Program-made: the position numbers and the translations under genes
Notes under the pieces: generated by a model
Database searches by the model: none
The model's input: the letters and a program-made list of their open reading frames with translations, nothing else
Told to the model about the DNA's origin: nothing
Shown here: one piece after another, positions 14,754 through 23,711 of the stretch
Layout: each line of letters opens with the position of its first letter
How positions within the stretch are numbered: position 1 is the first letter of the stretch
Assembly: GCA_030668165.1 (NCBI GenBank)
Contig: DAOUUM010000001.1
Span: 1-28,555 of the forward strand
Direction of reading: 5' to 3'
DNA length: 28,555 nucleotides
Source: Candidatus Heimdallarchaeota archaeon
GTDB lineage: Archaea; Asgardarchaeota; Heimdallarchaeia; Heimdallarchaeales; Kariarchaeaceae

Positions 14754-15365
14754 ATGTCTGTGCAAGAAACTAGTGATCACCTACTAAGATTACCATCCAG
14801 CCCAGTTATGATGACGATGATGAGAACTATTGAGGGTAAACCAGAAGGTATACCTCTATGGAGTTCCTTTATCAGCAGAGATGATGAAATATCTATGGAA
14901 AATGAGAATTTAACAGCTACTCTTTTGTCTTTGGCCAGAAATATAACCAGGCTTGCGGAGACTGATAACAAGGAGGGATATGTGTTTCGGGTAACGATTG
15001 AGAGTAAGAGTTATAATTTCTTCATCCCTCATCCACATTCAGACTTCCAGTTATCATTTATTGCTGTATTCGAGGATAAAGATGAGATTCTGATCAAGGC
15101 TGTTGATAAGGAAGAATTGGTGAGAATTATCGTATCAAACTTGAAATTAAATCAGATGATGTATGATTTCATCAATAATGGAGATGAACATGTGGAATAT
15201 GCATCTGATCTGGATAAAGTTATCAGGAAAGTTGTGGGACAATCAATATTAATCTGGGATAAAAAACGTGTGAAATACCTTGAGAAAAAATTGAAAGAGG
15301 AAAGAAAAAGGTTGATTAAATTAGCAAAACAAGAGGAAGCAAGACAAGAGGCAGCAGAGGAGTAA
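14754..15365 (+). CDS. Protein with possible longin/roadblock-like domain and C-terminal charged coiled coil
   Basis: The 203-residue product starts at ATG. The first 140 residues alternate strands and helices: a GIPLWSSFISRDDEISMENE strand pair (about 33-52), the helix LTATLLSLARNITRLAE, then strands GYVFRVTIESKSYNFFIP and FQLSFIAVFEDKDEILIKA. This order recalls longin or roadblock modules, which in Asgards often accompany small GTPases, but the match is to overall pattern only. Residues 165-203 are a Lys/Glu-rich helix (KYLEKKLKEERKRL ... EEARQEAAEE) that should form a coiled coil. It is divergent from the GTPase gene with a shared 321-bp promoter region, so a functional link is plausible but unproven. 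Confidence 0.72.
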   Translation: MSVQETSDHLLRLPSSPVMMTMMRTIEGKPEGIPLWSSFISRDDEISMENENLTATLLSLARNITRLAETDNKEGYVFRVTIESKSYNFFIPHPHSDFQLSFIAVFEDKDEILIKAVDKEELVRIIVSNLKLNQMMYDFINNGDEHVEYASDLDKVIRKVVGQSILIWDKKRVKYLEKKLKEERKRLIKLAKQEEARQEAAEE

Positions 15366-15506
15366 TTATCTATTCATCCAGCCTTTGATATTCATCCCTA
15401 GCATAAGGATTAAGGGGAGTATTAGTACTGCAAATCCCTTGATTGTTTCAGTATTATCTGGTATATCCTGTAATATTCCACTTGTAATCAAAGGAAAAAT
15501 GAGCAT
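15366..15506 (-). CDS. Possible remnant with C-terminal membrane anchor
   Basis: A 46-residue minus frame begins MLIFPLITSGILQDIPDN and ends with one hydrophobic helix (GFAVLILPLILMLGMNIKG) and WMNR. The frame stays open upstream to about 15620 without any ATG, GTG or TTG other than this ATG at 15504-15506. The product looks like the anchor of a surface protein whose body is lost, similar in shape to 3828-4181. It abuts the stop codon of the 203-residue gene. It may also be a chance ORF. Confidence 0.28.
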   Translation of the reverse strand: MLIFPLITSGILQDIPDNTETIKGFAVLILPLILMLGMNIKGWMNR

Positions 15507-15615
15507 GTATAGGCAATTGATCCAATTATTGCAATTTTTTGCACTCGAATTATTGAATAAAGTAGATATTAGGTAATTTTTTAATTTTCTAAGTTGCAGT
15601 TTATCATTTAATTCT

Positions 15616-15626
15616 TTATATTTTTA
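15616..15626 (+). promoter_or_regulatory. TATA box of acr3 (leaderless arrangement)
   Basis: tttatattttt is centred about 30 nt before the ATG at 15652 with no Shine-Dalgarno between. Confidence 0.4.
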
Positions 15627-15651
15627 TAATGTTAACTTCATTTAGCAAATT

Positions 15652-16716
15652 ATGAGTACCATGGAATCTGGAAGTTTAACCTCGAAAATGACAACTCTTG
15701 ACCGTTTTCTACCCATCTGGATAATACTTGCGATGCTAATCGGACTTGGATTTGGATTAATTGAAGGGATACAGGATATATTCAATGCCGTGCAATTCGG
15801 ATCCACATCTCTACCCATTGCAATTGGATTGTTGTGGATGATGTATCCGGTTTTAGCCAAGGTGAAGTACGAAGAATTAGGAAAATTAAAAAATGAGAAG
15901 AAGATGTTTGCCACCTCACTTTTCCTGAATTGGATCATTGGTCCTCTATTAATGTTTCTCCTGGCCTGGTTATTCCTTGCAGATGAACCAGCATTCCGAC
16001 AGGGATTAATAACCATAGGCCTTGCAAGATGTATTGCAATGGTATTGATCTGGAATATGCTGGCTGGTGGAGATAATGAGGATGCAGCTGCTTTGGTTGC
16101 ATTAAACTCAGTATTCCAGGTATTTATGTATTCGATTTATGCCTATTTCTTCCTGGGAATAGCATCTGAATGGTTTGGTGGGGTGAGTACTTCGCTCGAT
16201 ATATCGATCCAGGAAATTGCAATCAGTGTATTTATTTTCCTGGGTATCCCATTAATCGCAGGTATAATCACACGTTTCGTGGGCATACAGAGAATTGGTA
16301 AGGATAGATATGATAATCAATTTGTCAAGAAACTGGGACCAACAGCATTGATAGGCCTCTTGTACACCATTATTATCATGTTTGCCATGCAGGGACGGAA
16401 GATATTTGAGTTGAAATGGAAATTATTACAGATAATAGCTCCCTTGATTTTATATTTCTTTTTGATGTTTGCAATTTCATTCCTTATCTCCTGGGGTCTG
16501 AAATTTATGTACAGTAAAACAGTAACTCTTTCATTCACCGCAGCATCCAATAATTTTGAACTAGCGATTGCGGTTGCGATAGGGACATTTGGCATTGAGA
16601 GCGATCAGGCATTGGCCACAGTCATTGGGCCACTAATTGAGGTACCTATACTACTGGCTCTTGTCTATGTATCACTGTGGTTGAAGAAGAAAATGTTCAA
16701 AAATGAAATCGATTAA
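15652..16716 (+). CDS. acr3: ACR3-type arsenite efflux transporter
   Basis: The 354-residue product has the normal ACR3 length and about ten hydrophobic helices. The family signatures are clear: GLARCIAMVLIWN with the conserved cysteine C127 in helix 4, AGGDNEDAAALVALNSVFQ, FTAASNNFELAIAVAI in helix 9, and ATVIGPLIEVPILLALVYVSL with the conserved glutamate in helix 10. ACR3 proteins export As(III) by proton exchange. No arsR, arsC or arsM gene is nearby, so it is a lone resistance gene; a TATA box 30 nt upstream suggests its own leaderless transcript. It converges with the 710-residue membrane protein, with 9 nt between the stop codons. Confidence 0.95.
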   Translation: MSTMESGSLTSKMTTLDRFLPIWIILAMLIGLGFGLIEGIQDIFNAVQFGSTSLPIAIGLLWMMYPVLAKVKYEELGKLKNEKKMFATSLFLNWIIGPLLMFLLAWLFLADEPAFRQGLITIGLARCIAMVLIWNMLAGGDNEDAAALVALNSVFQVFMYSIYAYFFLGIASEWFGGVSTSLDISIQEIAISVFIFLGIPLIAGIITRFVGIQRIGKDRYDNQFVKKLGPTALIGLLYTIIIMFAMQGRKIFELKWKLLQIIAPLILYFFLMFAISFLISWGLKFMYSKTVTLSFTAASNNFELAIAVAIGTFGIESDQALATVIGPLIEVPILLALVYVSLWLKKKMFKNEID

Positions 16717-16725
16717 TTGTAAGGA

Positions 16726-18858
16726 TTATTCCTCGTCTGATATTTCATAATCGTCATCGTCTACTATCTCATAATCAGCATCATAAATTGGATAATCATC
16801 TTCAGTTTCTCCGTTCATCTCTTTTTTGATTGATTCAATATCCTCAGAAATTGCATCCATCTCTTCCTTTACAGACTTTAACTTCGATTTTGATCTTCCA
16901 ATATCTATGTCAATTTTCACATCAATCTTACTTTTCCTCTTAATTCCTTCAATCCCTTTTATTGATTTAATACCTTTTGTGGATTTTGTCATCTGTGGAG
17001 ACTTTGATGGATTGATACCAGTCAATTCAATAATTTTTCCTGGTTCTGTGGTCTCATCATAGCCGGGCATTAATCTACGGGAGGCATTGACCGCTGCACC
17101 AAGTGCCGGATGCTCACCAAAATATCTATCTCTACCCTCGAGTAATGGTTTGAATTCACCATCCCATGATACTGATAGCAGTGCATTGGCATCCTTATCC
17201 GCAAGAATTCTTCCCAGTCTTGAATGCATATGGGATTCAAATCTGTCCAATTGTGATAGCAAAGCATCTTTGAACTCCATTAACCTATCTGCACTGATCC
17301 CATCACCAATCTTGAAACCAAATATATCGACAGCTGATCCTCCCTCTGCAAGATCAAAAACTGTAATTCCGGGAAGGCTCACAAAAGTGAATTTGGGTAC
17401 CTCTACAACATTAAGCCATGATCCAATTCTAACTGTTGTGATATCTGGGGTTTCGGTAACCTTAATCATACCAAGTACGTTTACAATTTGGGTATCATCA
17501 ATGGTTTGCACCTTTATCCCGGGTAGGATCACATTCTCGTTTCCATCAATCTCAGAAATCCCATAATTTGATAATTGAAAACGACCGAGTTCTTTCTTAA
17601 TATTCTCAATCCAACCAGACATCTGATTACCAAGTATTGAGACCACGTTTACAATAGTTTCGAGAGAGGGTAATTCCAAATTTTCAAGGTTTATTGTATC
17701 CATTCTCTGGGGGATGATGTCTTTGATTGCTTTCTTAAATTCCTTCTTAGAGAGCATTGCCGTGGATACTCCATCCATTAACTGTGAGGATAGTTCACCG
17801 CTCCGATTGATTATATTCTCACCTTTACCGATGATAATAGCCTTGATCTTTCCCTCTATCTCACCAACAGGAATGACAATAGATCCTGCATTTAACTTCA
17901 AATCTCCCTTCTTTCCAACAGAGATCAGGGTGCTCGTATCAATGACATGACCTAGTTTGTCACCCAGGTTCAGATCATTTATCTCCTCGGGCATATGTTC
18001 AAGGAATTGACCGAGTGCATTCTTTCCGAGAACATGTCTGTTGAATTCCTTGATCACATCAAAACTCCAAACAAAGACAATTATTGTTGCCAAAAGATAC
18101 AAAGCTCTCAGTGCATCCCATTCAGATCCCTGTATACCCTTGAACCATCCAGTGAAAAGGATGAGAAATGTATTTGAGAGCAAACTCTCTCTCAAGGCAA
18201 CAATTGGCAGTTTGGAAGTGCCAAATAACATATCGGCCCGTGATATCGTCTGATCGAGATATGAGAAGAACATATAAATAAGTGGTTCTGCTATGTAAGC
18301 AATGAACAGATAGAGATTCAGAGATTCGGGAATATAGTTCTTACTAAATAATGAATAGACGAAAGCAGCTAGTATTGCACCACGTAACATTCCCCTAATT
18401 GAGATAACAACAAATCTTGAAACAGTAAAATCAGCAGATTGTACCTCATTAATATAACGAGACCCAAACCAAAATACTAGTAATGATGCAATTACAACTT
18501 GCGAAATTAATACGACCTCAATATTTAGATCGAAGAAGGAGACTGTATCAGGACCAGGGGTATCTCCATTAGAATACATCCCTCCGGACCAAACTGCTAA
18601 TAATAGTCGTCTTACAGCTTTTCCAGAGTACTGACCCATGGATCTTGTTTGAATAACTGAATCAACCGCACCCACTACCAATAAAATCATTGTCAGACTC
18701 ATACTGAAAAAGAACAACAGGCCGTCTTCAAACCATCCTGCAAAGAACCACACGGTACCCATCAGAGTACCTATTTTTTCGAATTTTTGCTGTGATTTAA
18801 AATAAGAGGACATTACTTTGCTAGATTGTGAGAATACAAACTCAGGATCGACTGACAT
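16726..18858 (-). CDS. Polytopic membrane protein with long soluble C-terminal half, family not recognised
   Basis: The 710-residue product has about seven hydrophobic segments in its first 270 residues (near 33-68, 113-132, 150-171, 181-200, 222-238 and 250-267). A soluble half of about 440 residues follows: a beta-rich stretch at about 310-350 (VIDTSTLISVGKKGDLKLNA, IVIPVGEIEGKIKAIIIGKGE), helical parts at 365-440 with ELGRFQL, a second beta-rich region (445-535), a Lys/Ser/Ile-rich linker (620-655) and a short coiled coil. The extreme C-terminus is very acidic with many Asp, Glu and Tyr (DDYPIYDADYEIVDDDDYE). I recognise no catalytic motif. The topology suggests a membrane scaffold or receptor. 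The start is ATG. Confidence 0.72.
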   Translation of the reverse strand: MSVDPEFVFSQSSKVMSSYFKSQQKFEKIGTLMGTVWFFAGWFEDGLLFFFSMSLTMILLVVGAVDSVIQTRSMGQYSGKAVRRLLLAVWSGGMYSNGDTPGPDTVSFFDLNIEVVLISQVVIASLLVFWFGSRYINEVQSADFTVSRFVVISIRGMLRGAILAAFVYSLFSKNYIPESLNLYLFIAYIAEPLIYMFFSYLDQTISRADMLFGTSKLPIVALRESLLSNTFLILFTGWFKGIQGSEWDALRALYLLATIIVFVWSFDVIKEFNRHVLGKNALGQFLEHMPEEINDLNLGDKLGHVIDTSTLISVGKKGDLKLNAGSIVIPVGEIEGKIKAIIIGKGENIINRSGELSSQLMDGVSTAMLSKKEFKKAIKDIIPQRMDTINLENLELPSLETIVNVVSILGNQMSGWIENIKKELGRFQLSNYGISEIDGNENVILPGIKVQTIDDTQIVNVLGMIKVTETPDITTVRIGSWLNVVEVPKFTFVSLPGITVFDLAEGGSAVDIFGFKIGDGISADRLMEFKDALLSQLDRFESHMHSRLGRILADKDANALLSVSWDGEFKPLLEGRDRYFGEHPALGAAVNASRRLMPGYDETTEPGKIIELTGINPSKSPQMTKSTKGIKSIKGIEGIKRKSKIDVKIDIDIGRSKSKLKSVKEEMDAISEDIESIKKEMNGETEDDYPIYDADYEIVDDDDYEISDEE

Positions 18859-19147
18859 AATTCAAACTCACTTTAATTGATCGATTTATTATCATTTCGA
18901 ATAAAGCAATCAATACTTGAATTCTTAGAATTGAAATTTCAGATATATTTTAATTTGTAAAATTATTTATTTCTATTAGTCGAAGATAAAGAAATATCAT
19001 AATTTGATATAAAACCTGTGAGATATGTAAATTATTGATATATTATTTTGAATTTTTACTACAATATTTATAGTATATATGCTTTATACCAAACCTATTG
19101 CTAATAAACTTATTAGTTATCTTCAAATTCGTTTTTAACTGATTATT

Positions 19148-19816
19148 ATGTCTAAAGGAACTTACATTACTTTTATTACTTTAGAAGTATTAGCTGGAAT
19201 CATTGGATTAGTATCTGGATATGGATCCACTTGCCCCACATTGAATCCAGAACCCTATGCCCAAATTGTTGTTGATTATCAAGTATTATGGTACGTTACG
19301 ACTTCACTCACCTTACTTGTCGGTGTTGTGTCTTGTGTACTCGTCTATGCACTTATGAACCGAAAAAGTTGGTTTTATAATACTGCAATGATTACTGCGA
19401 TTGTTGGATTTATTAGTGGAGGGATCCCATCCTACCTAATTTTTTCGGTGGGTAAATTTACTCCATCAGTCATCAGAACATTTCTAAATCTAATGATCAC
19501 AATTCTTCTCTTGGTTCCAGCAATCAAAAAAGGACTTGAGACCTGGATGGGCATGTCAGATGCGGAAATTAAGGAAGAGTCAGAAACAAAGACTGAAACT
19601 GCATCTGTGATGTCTTTCAGTATTGGTATTACTACCATTATTCTAGGATTTTTGATTTCCATCACTCATGATATCAATGGAACTCAATACTTCCCATATT
19701 TAGTAGCTACATTCTATGTTGGTTTATTTTTGATTCTATCAGGATTGGGATTGCTGATTCTGAGTAAGTTATCACCAAATGGAAATGCCACAGGATTTGA
19801 ATTACCTGCTAAATAA
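19148..19816 (+). CDS. Six-helix membrane protein, family not recognised
   Basis: The 222-residue product has hydrophobic segments at about 5-25, 47-70, 78-102, 108-127, 152-172 and 183-210, with a short acidic loop (MSDAEIKEESETKTE) between helices 4 and 5. It looks like two sets of helices joined by that loop. A loop with STCPTLNPEPYAQ follows helix 1. There is no catalytic motif. The start is ATG; TATA-like runs (tttataccaa) lie near 19082-19091. The last eight bases overlap the 3' end of the convergent wing-repeat gene. Confidence 0.65.
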   Translation: MSKGTYITFITLEVLAGIIGLVSGYGSTCPTLNPEPYAQIVVDYQVLWYVTTSLTLLVGVVSCVLVYALMNRKSWFYNTAMITAIVGFISGGIPSYLIFSVGKFTPSVIRTFLNLMITILLLVPAIKKGLETWMGMSDAEIKEESETKTETASVMSFSIGITTIILGFLISITHDINGTQYFPYLVATFYVGLFLILSGLGLLILSKLSPNGNATGFELPAK

Positions 19817-22115
19817 ACCTAAATTTACTCTTCAAACTTCTCTCTAACTCATATTCATCATCAATTAAATTAATAATATTATTTGCATCCAGCTTGCTGA
19901 TAGATCGACTGATTAAGACAGGAGAAACACTCTCAGCTTCTGCTTTTATTTTTTCTGCACTTGCACTCCCAGTTTTTGTTATTATTGCAAGTATCTCAAA
20001 TTCAGGAATGGTCATCAATTCTCTGATGTCATCGGTTTCTGATTTGATGATGCCCTCATCGAGTAGTATTTTTGCAATACCTTCCAATCTTACTGCTTCT
20101 TCCTCATACATTTTAATTTTCTCAAGTTCCTTTTCTTGCTCTTCTTCCTGTCTCAATAGTTCTTCAGCTTTTAATTCATCCTCAATTAGTAATCGCTTGA
20201 ACTTATCCGATAACCCAAAAAGACCCTCAGCATTGGTTGATATGTTTTCATCAGCCTCCAGGGTCAATATTGTACGAGAAATCAACACTGGAGATTCACT
20301 CCTTGCAATTTCTTTAATTCTATTCAGTGAAATCGGTTCATTATCCCTGACGATCTTAATCACCTCAAAATTAGATATTTTTAGTAATTCCTGTAATGAA
20401 AGACTTGGATCATGGATATAACCAATCTTTGCTATGGTTAATATGAATTGCTGCAATGATTCATCGCTAACCTCCTCTTCTTCAACCTTAATGACCTCTG
20501 ATTTCTCAGGAGTACTAGATTTAGAGGGTTCAAGTGATTTCAATAAATCATCCGATAACCTCCAATTGTTATCTTCTGTCTGTTGAATCAATCGATCAGC
20601 TCCCAGATTACTCAATGTGAGAGATACCGAACCTACATTCTCGGTCAATTCCTCAATCTTAACTGAGGATAGTGGTCCGCTATGTCTTAAAAGATTTAAT
20701 AATTCATATTCAGGAACATTCATTAATTCTTCCTTGCTAGATAATTCCTTATCAAGATATCTGTGTTTTATCAGGAGTTCCTGGATGTATTCATTGAAAG
20801 AGAGTGGTTTACTTGGTTTCTCAAACACCACCTCAGATTTGGCGATCACAATAGTTTCCCTTGGTTGAGGTTTTTCTTCAACCACTGGATCAGGGGTATC
20901 TCCGATCACTTCTTCAATTATTTCAACTTTTTCAGGTTCTGCAGCCACCTCAACTGGTTCTTGAACAATTGTTTCAGGTTTGGGAGCAATAATTTCTTCT
21001 TTTATTGTTTCTACAGTTGCCTCAGCAGGTTTGAGTTCATCTTTCTTTAGTTTTGCAGATAATTTCTGAACAGATGCTATCTCTGTCCTAAACTCATCTG
21101 AAGTGATTTTTACCTTCATCATCATTCTTCGAAGGGTTTCCGATAAACTCCAGGAGTAATCATTCTGTTGAGTTATCAAATCATCTATTTTCAGATTTGA
21201 AAGGATCATTGTAAGAGGTACATCCTCATCCAAATAGTCCTGCATCTCCGCAGAGGAAATATTGATGTTGTTGTTAATAAGATACAGTATCTTGAATTCG
21301 TAGGTTTCAATTATCTCGTTAAATGCTTTACCAGGAAAATAATCCAAATCCAAAAGGGATTTTATCAGCTGTTTATCTTCTATGACCTGAGTGGGATCTG
21401 CCAATGATGATCTGATCATATCACTGGTATCTGCACTGAACTCCTCACTGGATTTAAGCTGGCTATCATCAAATTGAGCATCAATTTCAGGAGAAATAAT
21501 CCATTTATACCCCTCTTCTTCCTGAATCAGTTTATCAGCCACCAAATTGGACAAGATCATACTTATTGAGCTCTCACTGGTAAACAGCACCTCCAATTCA
21601 TCCGTAGTGATTGGTTGTTCATTCTTAATAAGCACAAGGAGCTCGAGTTCAGGTATCTCGAATAGTTCCTCAGTTGATTGATATAATTTGGGTATAATGG
21701 GAGTATCTTTGAGAATATTGGCGAATTTGGAGTAACTAAGCTTTTTGGAAGTTATTTCCTCAAATTTATTTAGTTCGTCCTTTTTCACCCCTTGAGATTT
21801 CTCAACTGCGATCTTCTTTTGCTGATATTCCTCTAGTAATGCAATTACATTGTTTGCAGGTTTCCATCTCATATTCCCAGTGGGTTCAATCAACCGATCT
21901 GCCTGTAAATTACTCAAAATCATACTAGTGGAGATATGAGACGTATATTTTGCCTCGATTTCATCATTGCTCAGATTACCATGTGATAGCAGCAATTTCA
22001 AAACTTGAAATTCTCCTGTTGCTATTAAATCATTAATGGTATCGTTTCCAAGCCCCATCAGCTTATTGTCTTTGATTATCGCGCCCAGATCTTTATTCTC
22101 AACAATTATGCTCAT
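19809..22115 (-). CDS. Large protein with six winged-helix-like repeats
   Basis: The 768-residue product has six copies of a roughly 60-residue unit at about 34-92, 155-212, 271-330, 468-527, 581-643 and 704-764. The unit has the pattern (I/V)P-E-x-E-(I/L)L-x-(I/L)(I/L), a turn with S or T, a second helix, then S-(M/L)-(I/T)LSNL-x-AD-x-LI and a wing ending in W-x-(L/I)S. This is the helix order of a winged helix, the LSNLxADxLI part being the recognition-helix region. The last two copies are more diverged. A Pro/Glu-rich linker (360-440) and a charged coiled coil (640-685) separate groups. No membrane segment. Tandem wings suggest nucleic-acid binding or a protein scaffold. The start is ATG with a TATA box close upstream. 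Confidence 0.8.
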   Translation of the reverse strand: MSIIVENKDLGAIIKDNKLMGLGNDTINDLIATGEFQVLKLLLSHGNLSNDEIEAKYTSHISTSMILSNLQADRLIEPTGNMRWKPANNVIALLEEYQQKKIAVEKSQGVKKDELNKFEEITSKKLSYSKFANILKDTPIIPKLYQSTEELFEIPELELLVLIKNEQPITTDELEVLFTSESSISMILSNLVADKLIQEEEGYKWIISPEIDAQFDDSQLKSSEEFSADTSDMIRSSLADPTQVIEDKQLIKSLLDLDYFPGKAFNEIIETYEFKILYLINNNINISSAEMQDYLDEDVPLTMILSNLKIDDLITQQNDYSWSLSETLRRMMMKVKITSDEFRTEIASVQKLSAKLKKDELKPAEATVETIKEEIIAPKPETIVQEPVEVAAEPEKVEIIEEVIGDTPDPVVEEKPQPRETIVIAKSEVVFEKPSKPLSFNEYIQELLIKHRYLDKELSSKEELMNVPEYELLNLLRHSGPLSSVKIEELTENVGSVSLTLSNLGADRLIQQTEDNNWRLSDDLLKSLEPSKSSTPEKSEVIKVEEEEVSDESLQQFILTIAKIGYIHDPSLSLQELLKISNFEVIKIVRDNEPISLNRIKEIARSESPVLISRTILTLEADENISTNAEGLFGLSDKFKRLLIEDELKAEELLRQEEEQEKELEKIKMYEEEAVRLEGIAKILLDEGIIKSETDDIRELMTIPEFEILAIITKTGSASAEKIKAEAESVSPVLISRSISKLDANNIINLIDDEYELERSLKSKFRFI

Positions 22116-22128
22116 CGTATGAAAAAAT

Positions 22129-22141
22129 TAAATATAAAATA
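22129..22141 (-). promoter_or_regulatory. TATA box of the six-wing protein gene
   Basis: On the minus strand this reads tattttatattta, centred about 20-25 nt before the ATG at 22115. No Shine-Dalgarno is seen, so the transcript is probably leaderless. Confidence 0.38.
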
Positions 22142-22272
22142 TATTAAAATTCACCTCACAATTAATTCCTAATAGTCAATTTATCGACAACGATTGATCA
22201 TTTAGGAGTTGACATTTTGCAAATTTTTATTTTCAAACATTTAATCAAAAAGAATTATCCGAATCAATAATT

Positions 22273-22283
22273 TTTATTTAATA
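22273..22283 (+). promoter_or_regulatory. TATA box of the tldD-tldE operon (leaderless arrangement)
   Basis: tttatttaata is centred about 26 nt upstream of the ATG at 22304, with no Shine-Dalgarno between. Confidence 0.42.
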
Positions 22284-22303
22284 CATGGTTTTGAATACAT
22301 CAT

Positions 22304-23710
22304 ATGACTATAGATAAGGATTTTCTCGTAAAGGGACTTGACTATGGAGACGATCTTGGAGCTGGATACCTTGAGATCCGTTACCAGGACAAATACCTTG
22401 CCAATTTTCAATTCAAGGATAATGATATTTCCAGTACCACAGGAAGTCGGGTGGGATTCAATGTTAGAGCACTGGTGGATGGTAGCTGGGGTCAGACCTC
22501 AACATCAATCACGACGAAAGATAGCCTCTTTGCCACCGTGAAATCAGCAGTGACCCTGGCAAAGAATTCAGCTACTCACAAAGATAGAAAAATTAAGTTG
22601 GCAGATGTCGAAATTATTGAGGATCATGTTGTATCTCCAAGAGTAAAACATCTTAATGATATTTCAGTTGAGGATAAATTGAATTCAATGATCGATGCAG
22701 CCAAAGTTCAGAAGGATTACAAACTTGTTAAGAGTTTAATTATTATTCTCAATGAAGTTGTTGATAAGAGAATTATTGTTACCAATGAAGGTACTCGAGT
22801 TTCCTGGGAGGATATGAAACCCACGCTAATAGCCTATGCTGTTGCAATAAATGAGGAGGGTAAGATGGGAGTCGGTTACGACTCATGGTCACATACCATG
22901 GGTCTTGAATTCTTTGATCTTCATCCAATGGATGAAATTGTAAGAAGTGCAGCTGAGAAAGCAACCAAACTCACAAGTGCACCTATAATACCCGGAGGAA
23001 TGTCCAATGTTCTTCTAGATCACCAAATGGTTGGTATACTGGCACACGAGGCTGTAGGTCACACTGCAGAGGCGGATCTTGTGGCCATGGGTTCCTTCAC
23101 CCAGGGTAAACTCGGACAAAAGGTGGTTGATGAAAAGATCACCATGATAGATGCACCTCTCAAGAAAGGTTCTAAATGGATGGGAGTTGGTTGGTTACCC
23201 TATGATGATGAGGGTGTGAGAGGAAAGGAAGTCAAACTCATTGAGAATGGAGTTATGAATGGATATATGACTAACCGATCCTATGCTGCAGAACTAGATG
23301 TTGAAGCAACTGGTAATGCACGTGCATATACTTTCCAAGATGAACCGATAGTACGAATGAGGAATACCTATATTGAACCAAGGGATATGAGTTTTGATGA
23401 ATTATACGAAGTTGTTGGTGATGGATATCTCCTCAAAACCATGATGAATGGCCAGGCTGATTCCTCAGGCGAGTTCATGTTTGGTGCCGTTGAGGCATAC
23501 AAGATTAGAAATGGAGAGTTAACAGACGAGCTCTACCAGAATCCTGTCGTGACTGGTAACGCATTTGAGGTGTTGAGTAATATCCTTGGTGTGGGTAAGG
23601 ATTTCGAACTGACTATCGGCTCGGGTACTTGTGGCAAGGAACAACCTGCAAAAGTAGATGCTGGTGGACCATATGTGGCATTAAAAGCCATGCTAGCAGG
23701 AGGGAAATAA
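22304..23710 (+). CDS. tldD: TldD-type zinc metalloprotease subunit
   Basis: The 468-residue product has the HExxxH site of TldD in AHEAVGHTAEAD (H248, E249, H253), and the third zinc ligand is expected to be C443 in GSGTCGKEQP. Other family blocks are GGMSNVLLDHQMVGIL, DDEGVRGKEVKLIENG and GNARAYTFQDEPIVRMRNTYIEP. TldD pairs with TldE (PmbA) as a heterodimer that degrades unfolded or small peptides inside a cavity; in bacteria it matures peptides such as microcin B17, while in archaea it is a housekeeping peptidase. Its length is normal. tldE follows after a single base. Confidence 0.96.
   Translation: MTIDKDFLVKGLDYGDDLGAGYLEIRYQDKYLANFQFKDNDISSTTGSRVGFNVRALVDGSWGQTSTSITTKDSLFATVKSAVTLAKNSATHKDRKIKLADVEIIEDHVVSPRVKHLNDISVEDKLNSMIDAAKVQKDYKLVKSLIIILNEVVDKRIIVTNEGTRVSWEDMKPTLIAYAVAINEEGKMGVGYDSWSHTMGLEFFDLHPMDEIVRSAAEKATKLTSAPIIPGGMSNVLLDHQMVGILAHEAVGHTAEADLVAMGSFTQGKLGQKVVDEKITMIDAPLKKGSKWMGVGWLPYDDEGVRGKEVKLIENGVMNGYMTNRSYAAELDVEATGNARAYTFQDEPIVRMRNTYIEPRDMSFDELYEVVGDGYLLKTMMNGQADSSGEFMFGAVEAYKIRNGELTDELYQNPVVTGNAFEVLSNILGVGKDFELTIGSGTCGKEQPAKVDAGGPYVALKAMLAGGK
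23699..23706 (+). promoter_or_regulatory. Shine-Dalgarno site for tldE
   Basis: AGGAGGGA at the 3' end of tldD lies about five bases upstream of the tldE ATG and is complementary to the archaeal 16S 3' end. It shows that internal operon genes use Shine-Dalgarno initiation while many first genes here look leaderless. Confidence 0.55.
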
Positions 23711-23711
23711 G

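Noticed and set aside
15385..15576. 63-residue plus-strand ORF
   Set aside because: Looks like the antisense of the anchor-like minus frame; no start context or domain pattern.
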